A stretch of DNA of 64,000 bases, from positions 6,758,001 through 6,822,000 of the forward strand of contig OW051495.1 in the NCBI GenBank assembly GCA_932521035.1, read 5' to 3'. The notes under the pieces were generated by a model. The model saw only the letters and a program-made list of their open reading frames with translations, had not been told where the DNA came from and ran no database searches. A program made the position numbers and the translations under genes. The stretch comes from Oscheius dolichura (taxonomy: Eukaryota > Nematoda > Chromadorea > Rhabditida > Rhabditidae). This document shows positions 46,603 through 58,408 of this stretch, piece after piece. Numbering within the stretch: position 1 is the first letter of the stretch; every line of letters begins with the position of its first letter.

Positions 46603-47396
46603 ACCTCAAATGTTGTGATTATGTAACACTTTCCGGTTTCTATTCTATCTCTTTTTTTGTATAATTATGAAACTCATAATAAAATATGTTCCGATAGAGC
46701 AGCGGTTGTCATTCTTCAACGATTCCTCTCCTGCCTGGGTATAATCTTCCCCAAATCATCCCTGTATGGGCCACCGAGTCCGTCTAAAAACCTCGTACAT
46801 AATGTTGACAGGAGTACACAAGTACGAGACGAGGGTATTCCTGCTACAAGAGGCTGCCACCTACAATTCTCTCCCCCTCCTCTACTGAAAACAATGCCCG
46901 TCTCCTCCCTTACTGATTCCTCTCCTGCCTGAGTATAATCTTCCCCAAATCATCCCTGAATGGGCCACCGTGTCCGTCTAAAGAATCCTTGTGCTCTTTC
47001 TTGATGGCTTGGCTAGATCAAGTAGCAACTGATTAACTGTTTCTACCTCACTGATCTCACAAACAAGTTCTCTTTTGTCTGTTTATTATCGAGCATAGAA
47101 GTTCAACGATACCTGTTTAATTCGTGGAGCAGGAACTTCACTCTCTCCTCTGAATCCGATCCAGATTGTGTCATCTACTTGGAGATCAGGACGACCGAGT
47201 ATTTTCCATTCCAAAAACGGTCCCATTACTCATCGTCTCATCTTCTTTCCTTTACCCAGAAGAGGTTCGTAGATCCATTTTTTCCTCGTTATCCATAGGT
47301 TCAAAGATTTCTTTCCTTCATTATTCTTGGTTTTGTTTCCTAATTCTGGTTTTGACAAAGAGAGGAAAGGAGTGGCAGACAATCCACTAGGCTAGA
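46603..47396. other. intergenic stretch with the repeat pair
   Basis: Nothing else recognised. The region contains the 3' UTR of the upstream gene and the presumed promoter of the Srd receptor. Confidence 0.5.
46721..46982. repeat. 68-bp direct repeat pair
   Basis: Sequence GATTCCTCTCCTGCCTG...GTCCGTCTAAA occurs at 46721-46788 and 46915-46982 with about three differences, spaced 194 bp. It lies between the aerolysin-like gene and the first Srd receptor. No coding potential. Confidence 0.85.
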
Positions 47397-48512
47397 ATGG
47401 ATGTCCTCGAGCTGATCAGCCTGCTCCTCCATCTTTCCATCGGCTCCTTCGGTATCGTCTTCAATGCTCTTCTCCTCTATCTCATCGTCAAAAAGTCCCC
47501 GAAATCTATTCGTGTCTATGCCATTATGCTGTCTAATTTTGCCATTACTGATCTACTGGCCTGCTTGACCGGGATATTCGCCGCCCAAAGGTTTGATTCC
47601 CGTTCTCCTGCCCCCGCATCCAACTTTCAGAATTATCCCTTGTGGTACTGTCCTGACTTTCACATCCATCGGCCTCTGCAGTCTCTTCAACCACGAGACT
47701 TGCTTTGTTGCGTAGGTTATTCGACTTCCCATCAATATGCCCATTCCAGACATTGTGTCAACCTTGCTCCATATTCTCACACTTTGTGGAGCACCTTGAT
47801 CTCCTTCTTCTACCGTTATTATGCCCTCTTCTACACCTTCACTCCCCGACGAATACATGTTATCGTCATCTTGTTGATATTCCTCATCCCTTCGATCTTA
47901 CAGAGCTGGGCATGCGTAAGTTGATCTTGTTTTCTGAATCCTTTTCCTTTTCAGAGTTGGTACGCCTTGGCTGAAGATTCTGACCCAGAAGATCTGAAAA
48001 TGATCTTGAAACAGAATTTACCCGACTACAATTTCGAGGGGGAGACTCTTTACGGCATAACCGACATCATGGACCTGAGGATCCTCCTGCCCCTTATCCA
48101 CATGACTTGCCCAATTACCCCGGTCTACATCGTCATCATAATAATGAGGAGGAGAATCCTCAGCCGTCTTTCAAATGAAATGGTCTCTGTCCATTCGAGA
48201 CGGCTACATCAACAACTCCTGGGGGTAGGGCACTGCTTCTTCAACTTATATTTAGTTTAGGCCCTAACCGCCCAGGCCGCGTTGCCCTTCTTCTATTTCC
48301 TGGCTATCCTGGTCTATTCCCCTGGCCAGTTCAAGTTCTTCAACCACCCCATCCTGGAGTATCTACCGTTTATCCTCTTCGCCTTCATCCCCACCCTCAG
48401 CCCCGTGATCAACTTCTATTTCATCCGCCCCTATCGGATGGCCATCCTCAAAGTGGTCAGGCGAGTCGAGCCGATCAGCAGCGGCATTTGGAAGACGAAC
48501 TCTCACGAATAA
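47397..48512 (+). CDS. Srd-type serpentine chemoreceptor, copy 1
   Basis: Seven-TM receptor for volatile or soluble odours expected in sensory cilia. MDVLELISLLLHLSIGSFGIVFNALLLYLIVKKSPKSIRVYAIMLSNFAITDLLACLTGIFAAQR matches the Srd N-terminus (NxLLLYLI-KKSPKS, ANxAITDL). Exons join via short introns to SWYALAEDSDPEDLK, LPLIHMTCPITPVYIVIIIMRRRIL, LTAQAALPFFYFLAILVYSPGQF and ILEYLPFILFAFIPTLSPVINFYFIRPYRMAI, the C-terminal Srd motif. Stop after NSHE. Very similar to the receptor at 50495. Confidence 0.87.
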
Positions 48513-48524
48513 ATAAAAATATGT

Positions 48525-49857
48525 TTATTGGTCAACAGAATCATAAATGTCATCGTTGAAATCGAAATCCTCGTCGTCGTCGGAGTCGCCGCCGCCCACA
48601 CAGGAGTAGAAGGAGCAGGTGTCGGCCTCCTCCCCGTAATAGATCACATCCACCCAGTTGCCATCCACCGGGAAGACGACCTTACACGAATATCCGTCGG
48701 GCATATCCACCATGGCGTAGGTCACCCCGTTCCTTGTCCATGCTCCGGTCACCATCAAGTCCAATTCCTCTAGTTCGTTCTCTAATCTGTGGTAGCAGAA
48801 GGGCACTTCGTCTTCGACTCGTAGGGAGAAGTGGAATTTGCGGAGATCCGGCAGAGGCTGAGTACATAGAAGCTGAAAACGAGTTGATCTTGGTAGAGTT
48901 ATCTTTTTTCTTACCTTTAGAATCGTCCGGACCAATTGGTAGTCTTTTGCGAGCGAGTCGCCGCTCCCCACCGTGACACCTACATCGGGGAAGGCGGAAA
49001 GGAGCCGCGCTGTCACGGGCCCTGCTCCATCCGAGTCGATATTAACCAGCACACGATGCTAAAGTTTTAAAATAGAGAGAATAAAAGAAAAGTCTTACCA
49101 AGAGCTTCGATTGGAAGGGAGCGTCGACTCGATCGGAGCCGTTGTGACTGTGGAACAAGAGCGACTGAGGCTTGGCCATCTTGAAGAGGGCCACACACTC
49201 GGCCTTGGTCCAGTTGGCCCGGAGCATAGACAGATCAGAACACGTTATGTGATACTTCTTCAGAAAGTCACGGACCTCCTCGAATTTGCAGTCTGAAGGG
49301 ATTGGATGAGAGAAAAGGGGAGTAAACTGACCATGGGCGATAAGTTGGCGGACTCGCAACCCGTAGTGTTCTTCCATTTCTATCCACTGGATGTTCATCT
49401 GGGCATCCATCGATTTGAATTGGTGTAGACGGGGAGAGCCGTCCTTGCCGAGCATTAGGGAATAGGAGCCGAACAGGAAGACCGAGATGTTCCGGCTTCT
49501 TCGGACGAACTCATTCACCCAGTGGCACGTTTGCTGGAGACGGAAGTAACTCTTCTTGTCAAGCTGGAAGTGAACTCTAGACGGAAACAAATAAATGGGA
49601 ACCTTGGTGATGACCTTTTCCAGAAGACAAGGGTCCACTCCGCCTAGCCGAAGAGCTGCCATCCTGCCGAAGAAAAGGAGACGAACTGGAGGAAGGCCAC
49701 GCGTTTTCCGAAGGAAGGCAGGTCGAAACCTCGTCGGCAACTCGTCTAATTCGGTTCGTTGACAAGAACTCAACGGTAACTCAAACTCGTCAACTGTGGT
49801 CGTAGTCACAAAAACCGAGACGGGCATCCTAGGCTCTCGTGCCAGAAACGGACCCAT
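48525..49857 (-). CDS. unrecognised nematode protein between Srd receptors
   Basis: Exons join in frame from MGPFLAREPRMPVSVFVTTTT... to DDEDFDFNDDIYDSVDQ with introns near 49290-49330 (39 bp), about 49060-49085 and about 48870-48910. The protein is about 400 residues, with an F-box-like N-terminal helix-rich part (LELPTRFRPAFLRKTRGLPPVRLLFFG) and a C-terminal acidic tail. No domain is firmly identified. It could be a divergent F-box/FTH family member. It overlaps the Srd gene at 48512 by only 12 bp of spacing, tail to tail. Confidence 0.45.
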
Positions 49858-50494
49858 AGAATCTCTTTGGGGAGACCGTGGTCGTGCGGTGTAACAATTT
49901 CTTTTTTTAAAGAGCTCAACCAACAGGGCCTCCCCCTTCCCTTGCTCCGGTGATTATACATTTCTTTTCAAAAATGAGAGAAATTCCCGCCAGACAGCCA
50001 AGAGTCGTTTGATGTCCTATCAAACACTTGGAGGGGTTCCGTTTGGTGAACATGAACAGATTGAAGCTTTATTTTTCATTTTATATCTATTCTTTGATTT
50101 GCAGTAGACATTTGAGTCTGATCTGAAGCTGCTAATCAAGACAATTTAATTTCAACTCAACATTATAAACTGCGCTGAAGTAGATTATCGTACCCTCTCA
50201 CTTTTTCATGCTGCCCACACTAGAAGAGAACCTTTCTTTCCCCTAGTTCCTTTCTATTTGCATAAAAATAAGAAAGACCCGTTCAACACAGAACAAGAGC
50301 CTAGCCTCTCTGAAGTTCTAAAGATCCACTAATTTTATAGGAGCTTCGCAGATCTCGTATTCTTTTCATCTCCCCCACTTTAGAAACATCCCTCTCTCTT
50401 TTTCTTGTCTCGTTGTCTACTTCTTGACTTTGACATTTCAGGGAACAAAACAAGGGAAAGGGAGTCGTCGGCTAGATAATTCAGTAGCGACAAA
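49858..50494. other. intergenic stretch between the reverse gene and Srd copy 2
   Basis: No convincing ORF. AT-rich with scattered T-runs; presumed 5' region of both flanking genes. Confidence 0.5.
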
Positions 50495-51615
50495 ATGGAT
50501 GCGCTTGAAGTCGCCAGTCTCATACTTCACGTTGTTATCGGTATTATCGGCATTATATTGAACGCTCTTTTCCTCTATCTAATTATCGAAATATCGCCGG
50601 AATCTATCCGTGTCTATTCTGTTATGTTGGCCAATTTCGCCATCACCGATTTACTCGCATGTATCACCGGTATATTTGCAGCCCAGAGGTTGGTATGTCG
50701 TTTTCCTCTGACTTTACATTTCAGAATTATCCCCTGTGGTACAGTGCTGACCTTCACTTCCATCGGTCTCTGTAGTCTCTTTAACCATGAGACTTGTTTT
50801 GTAGCGTAGGTTATTAGACTTCCCATCAATATACCCATTCCAGGCACTGTGTCAACCTCACCCCTTATTCCCATACTTTATGGAGTTCCCTCATCTCCTT
50901 CTTCTATCGTTATTATGTCCTTTTCTACACTTTCACTCCACAAAAGAGACATATTATCCTAATCGTCCTACTCTTCCTCATCCCATCGGTGTTACAAAGC
51001 TGGGCCTGTGTCAGTTCATTATCAGTTTCGTCTCTAAACTGTTTTCAGAGTTGGTACGCCTTGGCTGAGAATCCTGACCCGGATCAGCTAAAAATCATCT
51101 TGAGACAACACTTGCCAGACTACAATTTCGATGGGGAGACTCTCTATGGCATAACGGACATCATGGACCTGAGGATCCTCCTGCCCCTAATCCACATGAC
51201 CATTCCAGTGACCCCCGTCTACCTTGTCATCATCATAATGAGACGGAGGATCATTCAACGTCTGTCGACTGAAATGGTTTCCGTCAATTCGAAGCGGCTT
51301 CATCGACAACTCCTTGGGGTAGCGGGTTTCTCCTTCAATCAAAGTCAGCTTTAGGCCCTAACCGCCCAGGCAGCCCTGCCCTTCTTCTACTTCCTGGCTA
51401 TCCTGGTCTATGCTCCCGGCCAGTTCAAGTTATTCCACCACCCCATCCTCGAATATCTCCCGTTTATCCTCTTTGCCTTCATCCCCGCCCTCAGTCCCCT
51501 GATCAATTTCTACTTTATCCATCCCTATCGAGTGACTATCCTCCAATTGATCAAGAAGCGAAGGATCGAACCAGGGAATAGTGGAATCTGGAAGACATAC
51601 ACTTCTAACGGGTGA
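50495..51615 (+). CDS. Srd-type serpentine chemoreceptor, copy 2
   Basis: Matches copy 1 at nearly every readable position: MDALEVASLILHVVIGIIGIILNALFLYLIIEISPESIRVYSVMLANFAITDLLACITGIFAAQR, SWYALAENPDPDQLKIILRQHLPDYNFDGETLYGITDIMDLRILLPLIHMTIPVTPVYLVIIIMRRRI, LTAQAALPFFYFLAILVYAPGQF and LSPLINFYFIHPYRVTI. Exon structure is the same. A recent tandem duplicate, with the minus-strand gene at 48525-49857 between the copies. Stop at 51613. Confidence 0.87.
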
Positions 51616-51904
51616 AGATTACACGGTCTATGTAATTCCTGGCGACCCAATAACTAATCACAGAGTACAGCGGAACTCGTAATAAACAAGGAGTACCGGC
51701 CGAGGACCAGATAGGTCAGCGGCACGTCCGACCTACTCGAATCAGTTAAATTTACGTGTTTGTACGGGCGAAACCTAATTGATCAGCTGAGAAACAAATT
51801 AAAGAAAACGCGAATAGTAACGGCCGCGCCGACCCATCCCGTCTGAAAGTTTCAGTTGGCGGGAAGAGACCAAGATACATTTATTAGGGGTTAGCCGAGA
51901 GATA

Positions 51905-52531
51905 TTAGGAGTTGATTGTGGGATTGGGCACATTCTGGGGAACACAGCCGTTGAACTGGTAGCTGCTTCCGAATATGCCACAGTCGCAGTAGAACCTCTT
52001 CCATGTGCCGACGATGTCCACCAGTCTGCCTCCTACAAACAAGGACCTATCGAGGGGGATAAGAGGAAACTGACTACACTCCCAGGTGGCTGATGGCTGC
52101 CATTTGCCGTCGACGAGTTCCATGTGCCAGCCTTCTTTCCGCCGTCTCTGGTCGCGTTCCATATTGTAGATGCCGTACTGGTCATAGCCGTTGTAGTTGT
52201 AAACGGGCGGGCCACGGTTCCTCATCGTCCACGAGAAGTGATTTCCGTGCTGGTCGTGGGGATGCTCGGCGAGGAATTTGGCCATCTCTGGAAGGGAAGG
52301 ATGAGAACTACTGAATGGAGAGGGAACCTGGATACGTCGTCCAGTCTGTCCTGGCATTTATCGGTGTTCGGGTCATGACTGTCTGTGTCTGGACCCATTG
52401 GGTAGGGGACGATGGTTGGATAGAGTTGGTGGCGAACTGAGCACCCACATATGACACTGAAATGGGGAGGATTGACTTTAGTATTATGAAATCTCACCTA
52501 GGGTAAGGAGAAAACAAAAGGAGACGTCCAT
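51905..52531 (-). CDS. secreted protein with W/C-rich motif
   Basis: Four exons: MDVSFCFLLTLVSYVGA (signal peptide), QFATNSIQPSSPTQW..., MAKFLAEHPHDQHGNHFSWTMRNRGPPVYNYNGYDQYGIYNMERDQRRRKEGWHMELVDG, and TWECRGRLVDIVGTWKRFYCDCGIFGSSYQFNGCVPQN. The last exon uses a 42-bp intron that turns AGT-type sequence into TWECRG. Four cysteines near the C-terminus suggest a small disulfide-linked secreted domain. No family name recognised. Confidence 0.55.
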
Positions 52532-54858
52532 CTCTCGTCCGGAACGACCGAATGAACCTATTTATTCGGTTCTAAACAAGGCGGGCAATGGTCAATGAGT
52601 CGAGTAATTTTACCCCGAAAGAACAATAGGATTACACAACACGTACTCCCTCTCGGGTAGAAAACAGTCTCGAGAGTAAAAAAGGAGGTTTTTGATCCTT
52701 TAAATTTCAAGAAAAATGCGGTTGATCGCCGGCGGATCGAGCCTTTATAGGAGGGGTTTTTTTACGGGGAGAGAGAACAGACGGATTGATAACACACGGA
52801 ACAATACTCTCGCGGAACTTCCTTCTTCGCACTTATAAACACACTAATCACATGCCACTGGGAGTAGCTCTACCTTTTCCGGGGCAACCATACTTTGACC
52901 TGTGCCAATAAATCAGAGGCCGTCGAGTAATGGCTCCGAAACTGACCAAAGTTACAGACGGACAAGTTAATTGGTCTAGGAGACGGTTCGAGAAGACAGC
53001 AGTTTGCAACTTGCAAAAGAGAGTTCTGCAAAAATCCCTTTCAGAGAGTGATGTGCCTATTTTTGGTTGGCAGCCAGTTCTATTTTCTGGCTACAGCCGT
53101 TGTCAGGAGAATCTTTGCTGGCTCTCCTTCAGATACAGCTAAAAACAACCCTTCAATTGACGACATTTATTCTCTGGATTTCTATTCTTTATTTTTGGTG
53201 ATAGAAGGGTTATACGACGAGCTCTCCTCGTTCTTCGTAGCACATCGGTTCAAATTAGACATTGACATAAGACAAAAGGTCGGACATATCAGACCTTGTC
53301 GCCGATTCATGGACGAGCTGGTAGTGTCGAGAGGCCATTAGAGATGCTCTTCCCGCACCCAGCTCTTCTTGGAGAGTTTTTCGTAGTAGGAAACCACCAC
53401 CTTTCGGTAGAAGTAGGCGGCGACCAGCATCTCTTGACATATTAATTACCCCGCCATTTGAATTTCTGGCATCCAAGTGAAAGTTATCTGCCCGTTTTTG
53501 AGATGTCTCCCCGTGTTCCATGCTGTGTTCAAGGCCATCAGCTTGCCGTCTGACACCTGCGGCGATCGGCGACTTTTTGCGAAGGGCACGGCGAAAACTG
53601 GCAGACAGTAGGTATCTATAATTGGGTGGTTGGAAGTGACCGATTGGGGGTGATTCACTCGAGGTGGTTTGTCTATCTTTGTTTTGCATCGGAGTTTACT
53701 CGTTTTACAAGCTCCCTTTCCCTCGAATAATTTGTTTTTACAACCGGCTTATGCCTCCTCCCCTGTTATTCTTCCCCCGAACTTGTTCCATTTGCTACAT
53801 TCCGTCTTCCTTCGTCGAGTTCTTTTTTCTTCTCCGAAATCCTCCCCCTCCATCCTTAATGCGACTAAATCTCAACGTTAAACGTCAAGTGGGCACCCCC
53901 CGCGTGTTCGCCTCCGGCCTTCGACCAAACGGGCTTAAGCACAGTTTGAGAACGAGTGTAATTGGCATTTGGAGGGAGGGAAAAGACCGGCCGACGTTTG
54001 GAAGAGAATGGAGAGGGGGAGGAGAAGGAGGGGGAGGACACGGTGGGGAGGATGGTATGGCCAAATAGACGGGTGAAACTGGTACCTGCTGTAAGGGGGA
54101 AATCGGCTGGGAGACACAATGCCTCATTTACATTTTGGAGGAAGAATGGGCGAAGGAAGGGGAATGGGGTGGACAACAGTGTGTAAGCTTGGAACTGAAA
54201 CTTGTATTCGGAGAGGGAGTGTAACCTCTCTATGGGGTATCACGAAGTGTCTAGGACATTAATCAAAGGGAAAAAGAGAGATTTGTGTGTTCTAAACGGG
54301 AGATCGAGAATCTGCAGAGCCATGGTTCCTAGAATGTCTAGAATTTCGAAAGAGATCCTGTCCCCAGCTATCCTAGCGATTCTACTGCTCCGTTGTGCTC
54401 CTCCTGCCATGCTAATGGCTGATAATTAATCCAACAAGATTCACGGGACATTCTAGAAGTAAAAGCATGTCTTTGATCAGCTGTAACAGACGGAAGTTTC
54501 TAGAAGAACTTTCCCCCTGCCGATGCCGGCGCTGGTCAAGGCTTCTTACACAATCTTTTTACACATAACGGGAAGGATGATTCATATCGGGGCTATTGTA
54601 TCGCCACTGGGAATACATACAAGCCGCCATCTGTGCCAGTCAACAGCGAGGATTATGATCTTCTCAAAAAAATAGACGTCTGATGCGACTATCTGATAAA
54701 ATCCCGGCGTGGACTCTCTCCCCCACCGCCCGAGGGGTGTTCGCAACCCGTTTCCGCAAAGAATCCTCCGTGTTTTTGCCCGGCTGATGTGTGATTGGCA
54801 ACGGTGTCCTTAGGTTCTTTTGAAGCCAGTTCGTGGCCCCTCAGGGGGCGGGGTTGCT
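52532..54858. other. gene-poor stretch with one doubtful minus-strand frame
   Basis: A minus-strand stretch between 53340 and 53700 reads QEMLVAAYFYRKVVVSYYEKLSKKSWVREEHL to a stop at 53338, but is preceded by an in-frame TAA (after PEIQMAG). It may be a decayed gene or an unresolved splice. Other frames here (52930-53142, 53664-54068) are low-complexity or CT-rich and are not supported. Confidence 0.35.
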
Positions 54859-54866
54859 TATATAAA
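54859..54866 (+). promoter_or_regulatory. TATA box of the collagen gene
   Basis: TATATAAA lies 45 bp upstream of the collagen ATG, just after a GGGGCGGGG box. Position fits a core promoter with a very short 5' UTR. Confidence 0.5.
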
Positions 54867-54910
54867 CGCGTGCCTTTTCCTCAGCCAGCAGCAGCAGCTC
54901 GTCCACCGTC

Positions 54911-55929
54911 ATGGATTTGCAGCAGCGTATCAAAGCGTACCGTTTCGTGGCCTACTCGGCCGTCACCTTCTCCGTGGTGGCCGTCCTCTCGGTCTGCGTC
55001 ACTCTGCCCATGGTCTACAACTATGTCCACCATGTCAAGAGGACCATGAGCAACGAGATCAACTATTGCCGAGTATGCCCCCTCCTCCCCGTCCCTCCCA
55101 ACCACCGTATTCTAGGGTTCCGCTAAGGACATCTGGAACGAGGTCAACCAGCTCAAGAGTCTCCCCACCGGTAACCGTACCGCCCGTCAGGCTGGCTATG
55201 GAGACGCCGGCGTTACTGGAGGAGCCGCCGGAGGTTGCGACGCTTGTTGTCTCCCCGGAGCCGCCGGACCCGCCGGTACTCCCGGTAAGCCCGGCCGCCC
55301 CGGAAAGCCTGGAGCTCCTGGACTTCCCGGAAACCCCGGAAAGCCTCCTCAGCAGCCATGCGAGCCTGTTACTCCACCACCATGCAAGGTAAGGATCAGC
55401 GGGTTGCGATTAATTGAGTTGCTTTAGCCTTGCCCACAGGGACCACCCGGCCCTCCCGGACCCCCTGGACCTGCTGGAGACGCCGGACCGAACGGATCCC
55501 CTGGCCAGCCCGGAAACGATGCTGCTCCCGGAGAGCCTGGACCAAAAGGACCCCCAGGACCTCCCGGAAACCCCGGAGCTCCCGGAGCCCCTGGAGAGCC
55601 TGGACAAGATGCTCCTTCCGAGCCCCTTCAACCTGGTGAGATTTCTCCGAGAATTCAAAATGAACTCATTTCTAGGAGAGCCTGGACCCGCTGGAGAAGC
55701 TGGACCTCAGGGACCTCCCGGACAGCCTGGAGCACCCGGAAGCGATGGCCAGCCTGGACAGCCCGGTCCCAAGGGACCCCCCGGCCCCGATGGACAGCCT
55801 GGAGCCGATGGAAACCCTGGACAGCCTGGCCCTGCCGGACCCCCTGGCGGCGCTGGAGAGAAGGGAATCTGTCCCAAATACTGCGCCATCGACGGAGGAG
55901 TCTTCTTCGAGGATGGAACCCGGCGTTAA
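54911..55929 (+). CDS. cuticle collagen
   Basis: Structural protein of the nematode cuticle. [44 protein letters not shown] is the N-terminal membrane-anchor domain of the col family; a furin-type site (NRTARQ) follows in box A position; then CDACC, and Gly-X-Y blocks ([14 protein letters not shown]..., [19 protein letters not shown]...) interrupted by Cys motifs, ending [19 protein letters not shown]. Three introns of about 40-50 bp join in frame. AATAAA follows at about 55961. TATA box is directly upstream. Confidence 0.95.
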
Positions 55930-55999
55930 GCCCAGTACAACAACTCCACACGGAGAAAATAAAACATTTTCTCTCTCATTTGATGTTATCTCTGAGAGA

Positions 56000-56019
56000 G
56001 GGGGGGGGGGGGGGGGGGG
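56000..56019 (+). repeat. 20-nt poly-G tract
   Basis: Twenty G after a GAGAGAG run downstream of the collagen gene. Same type as the tract at 21167. Length may be inexact. Confidence 0.85.
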
Positions 56020-56544
56020 CGACGAAGGAACTTGATGAGGGGCGATTCCGGATCGCAAGTGGTCTTTTCCAGTGTTCGCAAAGAAGAGACGTGACTTATT
56101 AGCTCTTTTCGATCCTGTTCCTGACAGGGGCCCGTTTGGATGTAAAAGGGGGAAGAGGGGATCCAGACTGATGATGTTTTGAGCTGACGGCCACGCGGAT
56201 GAGATAATCACTGTTATGGTCATTTGGAGATCAACAGCAATTAGAGTTGTTTCCAAATAAACTGCCTTCTTAATTGTTTACTCGACTTATTCGAGCCGAC
56301 TCCCCGCGACTCGGGTTCAACTGCCCTTACTCACATCGAATCAAAGATGGATGTGAGTTTCCCATCTGGATACAATCCCAAACACGTGTGTGAGACTGAA
56401 CGTGGTCCCTTCTCCCTCTTTCTCAGATTTCTGTTTTTCTTTAAAATAGAAGAAATGGTTGATTGCCCGTCTGTGTTCCACCCTTTAATTGGCCCGATCT
56501 CTTCAAGGGATTTTCAGGGCCGCCTACTCGCCCTTTTCGGTAGA

Positions 56545-57827
56545 ATGAACAACACCGGCGTGGATCAGTGTGTCCTCTCCGGGATGCTCGTCAATGACGC
56601 CTTCTACATCTTCTCCCAAACTCTACAAATCTGTGTCTGTTCCGTCACCCTCGCCACTATTCTATTATGGCGCAGTTTTATATTGAAACAATTAGTCAAC
56701 AAAAATGCGCAGGTCAGGGGGTTCTCGACTGATGAGAGGGAGAACATTTCCAGATATTGATGAATGCTATTCTATTGTCTATATCCTGCCATGCCATTGT
56801 TTTTGCAGGGACACAGGTACCGTAATAATTGTCAATGAAGAATAGCCCCCTTCCAGCTGCACCACATGTTGTATGACTTTATCTTCGTCAAAGACAACTG
56901 CGAGTTGATCCTGTCCAACTTCACGTGTCTCTTCGTCAAGTGCCTCACCCAATGTTTCAACATCAATCTCCCGTTGCTCTTCGTCTGTCTCTGTGTCGAG
57001 CGAACCGTGGCCACCTATTCCCTGAAGAAGTATTCTGACAACTCGGGCATGATAATCTGTCTAATCCCCGTGTTCACGGTAAACCAGGCTATAAATAAGA
57101 GACTAGAGTGACGTTTCAGTTCCTGGTGTCCCTTTCCTATGCGGGATATGTTTTTTCGGTGGATGCGTACGATCCCCTGGACACGGCGTCGTGTCTCTTC
57201 AACACGCCCACCTCGTGGCTGAGGGTGAACACCATGTATTACTCTTTGATCGGGGTAAACACCACAGCCATGGTTTGGATCTTTTGCCTTTATGTCAAGA
57301 ACAGACGCCTCGAATTGGGGTGAGTCAAGAGATAACGGGAGGAGCGCCCACGTCATTCACAGGACGAGCATATGACTGGCTCTGTGATTATTATGGGCAA
57401 GAAGAAGGCACTTTTCTAGTTTATACAAAGAGAGAGAGAGGATGACTTACAGGATAGTGGTCTGTCTGAACTCCCGCTATCAGGTCAAGGAGAACATCTA
57501 CATCACCAAGATAGTCCTCATCTGCGGCTCGATCCAGCTGGCCGTGACTCTCTTCCACGAAGTCGCCAATAGTGTCCGCCGTGCGTATGTGAACTCCATT
57601 GAGAAAATTCTATATCGAGAGCTGGCTGTGTTCTCATACGTACGTGGTTCATTTCGAGTTGAAGATACGGCAATTTCCAGCTGATTACCTACGCGAATAT
57701 CCTCTTTGTACTCATCCTCTATATTTTATTACGGAACCTCCACAGGAGAAATCAAGGCTTCGTTGACCGGGAGAAAGGAATGCGCAATTCACTTAGTACC
57801 GTCGGGTATTTCCCTCACTCATGGTAA
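56545..57827 (+). CDS. Sra-superfamily serpentine chemoreceptor
   Basis: Start MNNTGVDQCVLSGMLVND at 56545, a Gly/Asn-rich N-terminus. Seven hydrophobic segments: FSQTLQICVCSVTLATILL; LSISCHAIVFAGTQ; FTCLFVKCLTQCFNINLPLLFVCLCVERTVA; LIPVFTFLVSLSYAGYVF; YYSLIGVNTTAMVWIFCLYV; ITKIVLICGSIQLAVTLFHEVA; LITYANILFVLILYIL. The motif LNSRYQVKENI between TM5 and TM6 is typical of Sra/Srab/Sre relatives. Frame joins near 56750-56860 and 57330-57480 are read from splice signals. Probably olfactory. An ASH/AWC role is not shown. Confidence 0.75.
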
Positions 57828-57915
57828 TAAAACATTAGAAACCCCTGTCTAATTCAAAGAGAAATAAAACTTTATTCAAGACCCCATTTACAGACATCAT
57901 TGGCTCTCCTCGCCT

Positions 57916-58257
57916 TCAGGGAAGAAGGATCGGGAGAGCGGGGAAGACGAGGATCTCCTCTTCTCCGGAACCTTCCTCTGGCTCTACTGTGCTCACTTCA
58001 ACAATAATCACGGGCTCGGAGACACTTTCTGGCAGTACTCGAACGCTATCTTGAGTAGTCGTTTCGTAGGATTCGGTCGATTCACTTGAGCTGCTCGACT
58101 CGGAACTGTTAGCATGAGGCTTATGTTCATTCTCTCTCTGGAATATGTTCATAGAAGGAATAAAAACACGAAAAACTACCTTTTCAACGATTCCGAAGTG
58201 GGGATAAGCGACGACTAGAGCCAGAAGAGCAAAGACAACAATAAGGAACAGCTTCAT
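57916..58257 (-). CDS. small secreted acidic Ser-rich protein
   Basis: Two exons, 98 residues. MKLFLIVVFALLALVVAYPHFG is a signal peptide; after it a VEKR dibasic site, a Ser run (SSESSSSSESTES), and an acidic C-terminus (PEEGSGEEEILVF). Probably secreted and perhaps mucin-like. Function unknown. A TATAAAAGG box lies on the minus strand at 58283-58291, 26 bp upstream of the ATG. Confidence 0.55.
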   Translation of the reverse strand: MKLFLIVVFALLALVVAYPHFGIVEKVVFRVFIPSMNIFQRENEHKPHANSSESSSSSESTESYETTTQDSVRVLPESVSEPVIIVEVSTVEPEEGSGEEEILVFPALPILLP

Positions 58258-58408
58258 GTTTGACCATTATCAACGGACTGTCCCTTTTATAGAAGGCGCC
58301 CCGCGCTTACGCAGCTGCCTCCTGGCGGGGGAGCCCTATGCTCCCTTTGTCCGATATTTCACTTTTTGCACTTTATAAAGCCATCAACATGGGAGAGTTC
58401 ATTCGTAT

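Noticed and set aside
55410-55951. minus-strand Gly/Ser/Arg-rich frames over the collagen gene
   Set aside because: Reverse complement of Gly-X-Y codons yields such frames; collagen reading is unambiguous.
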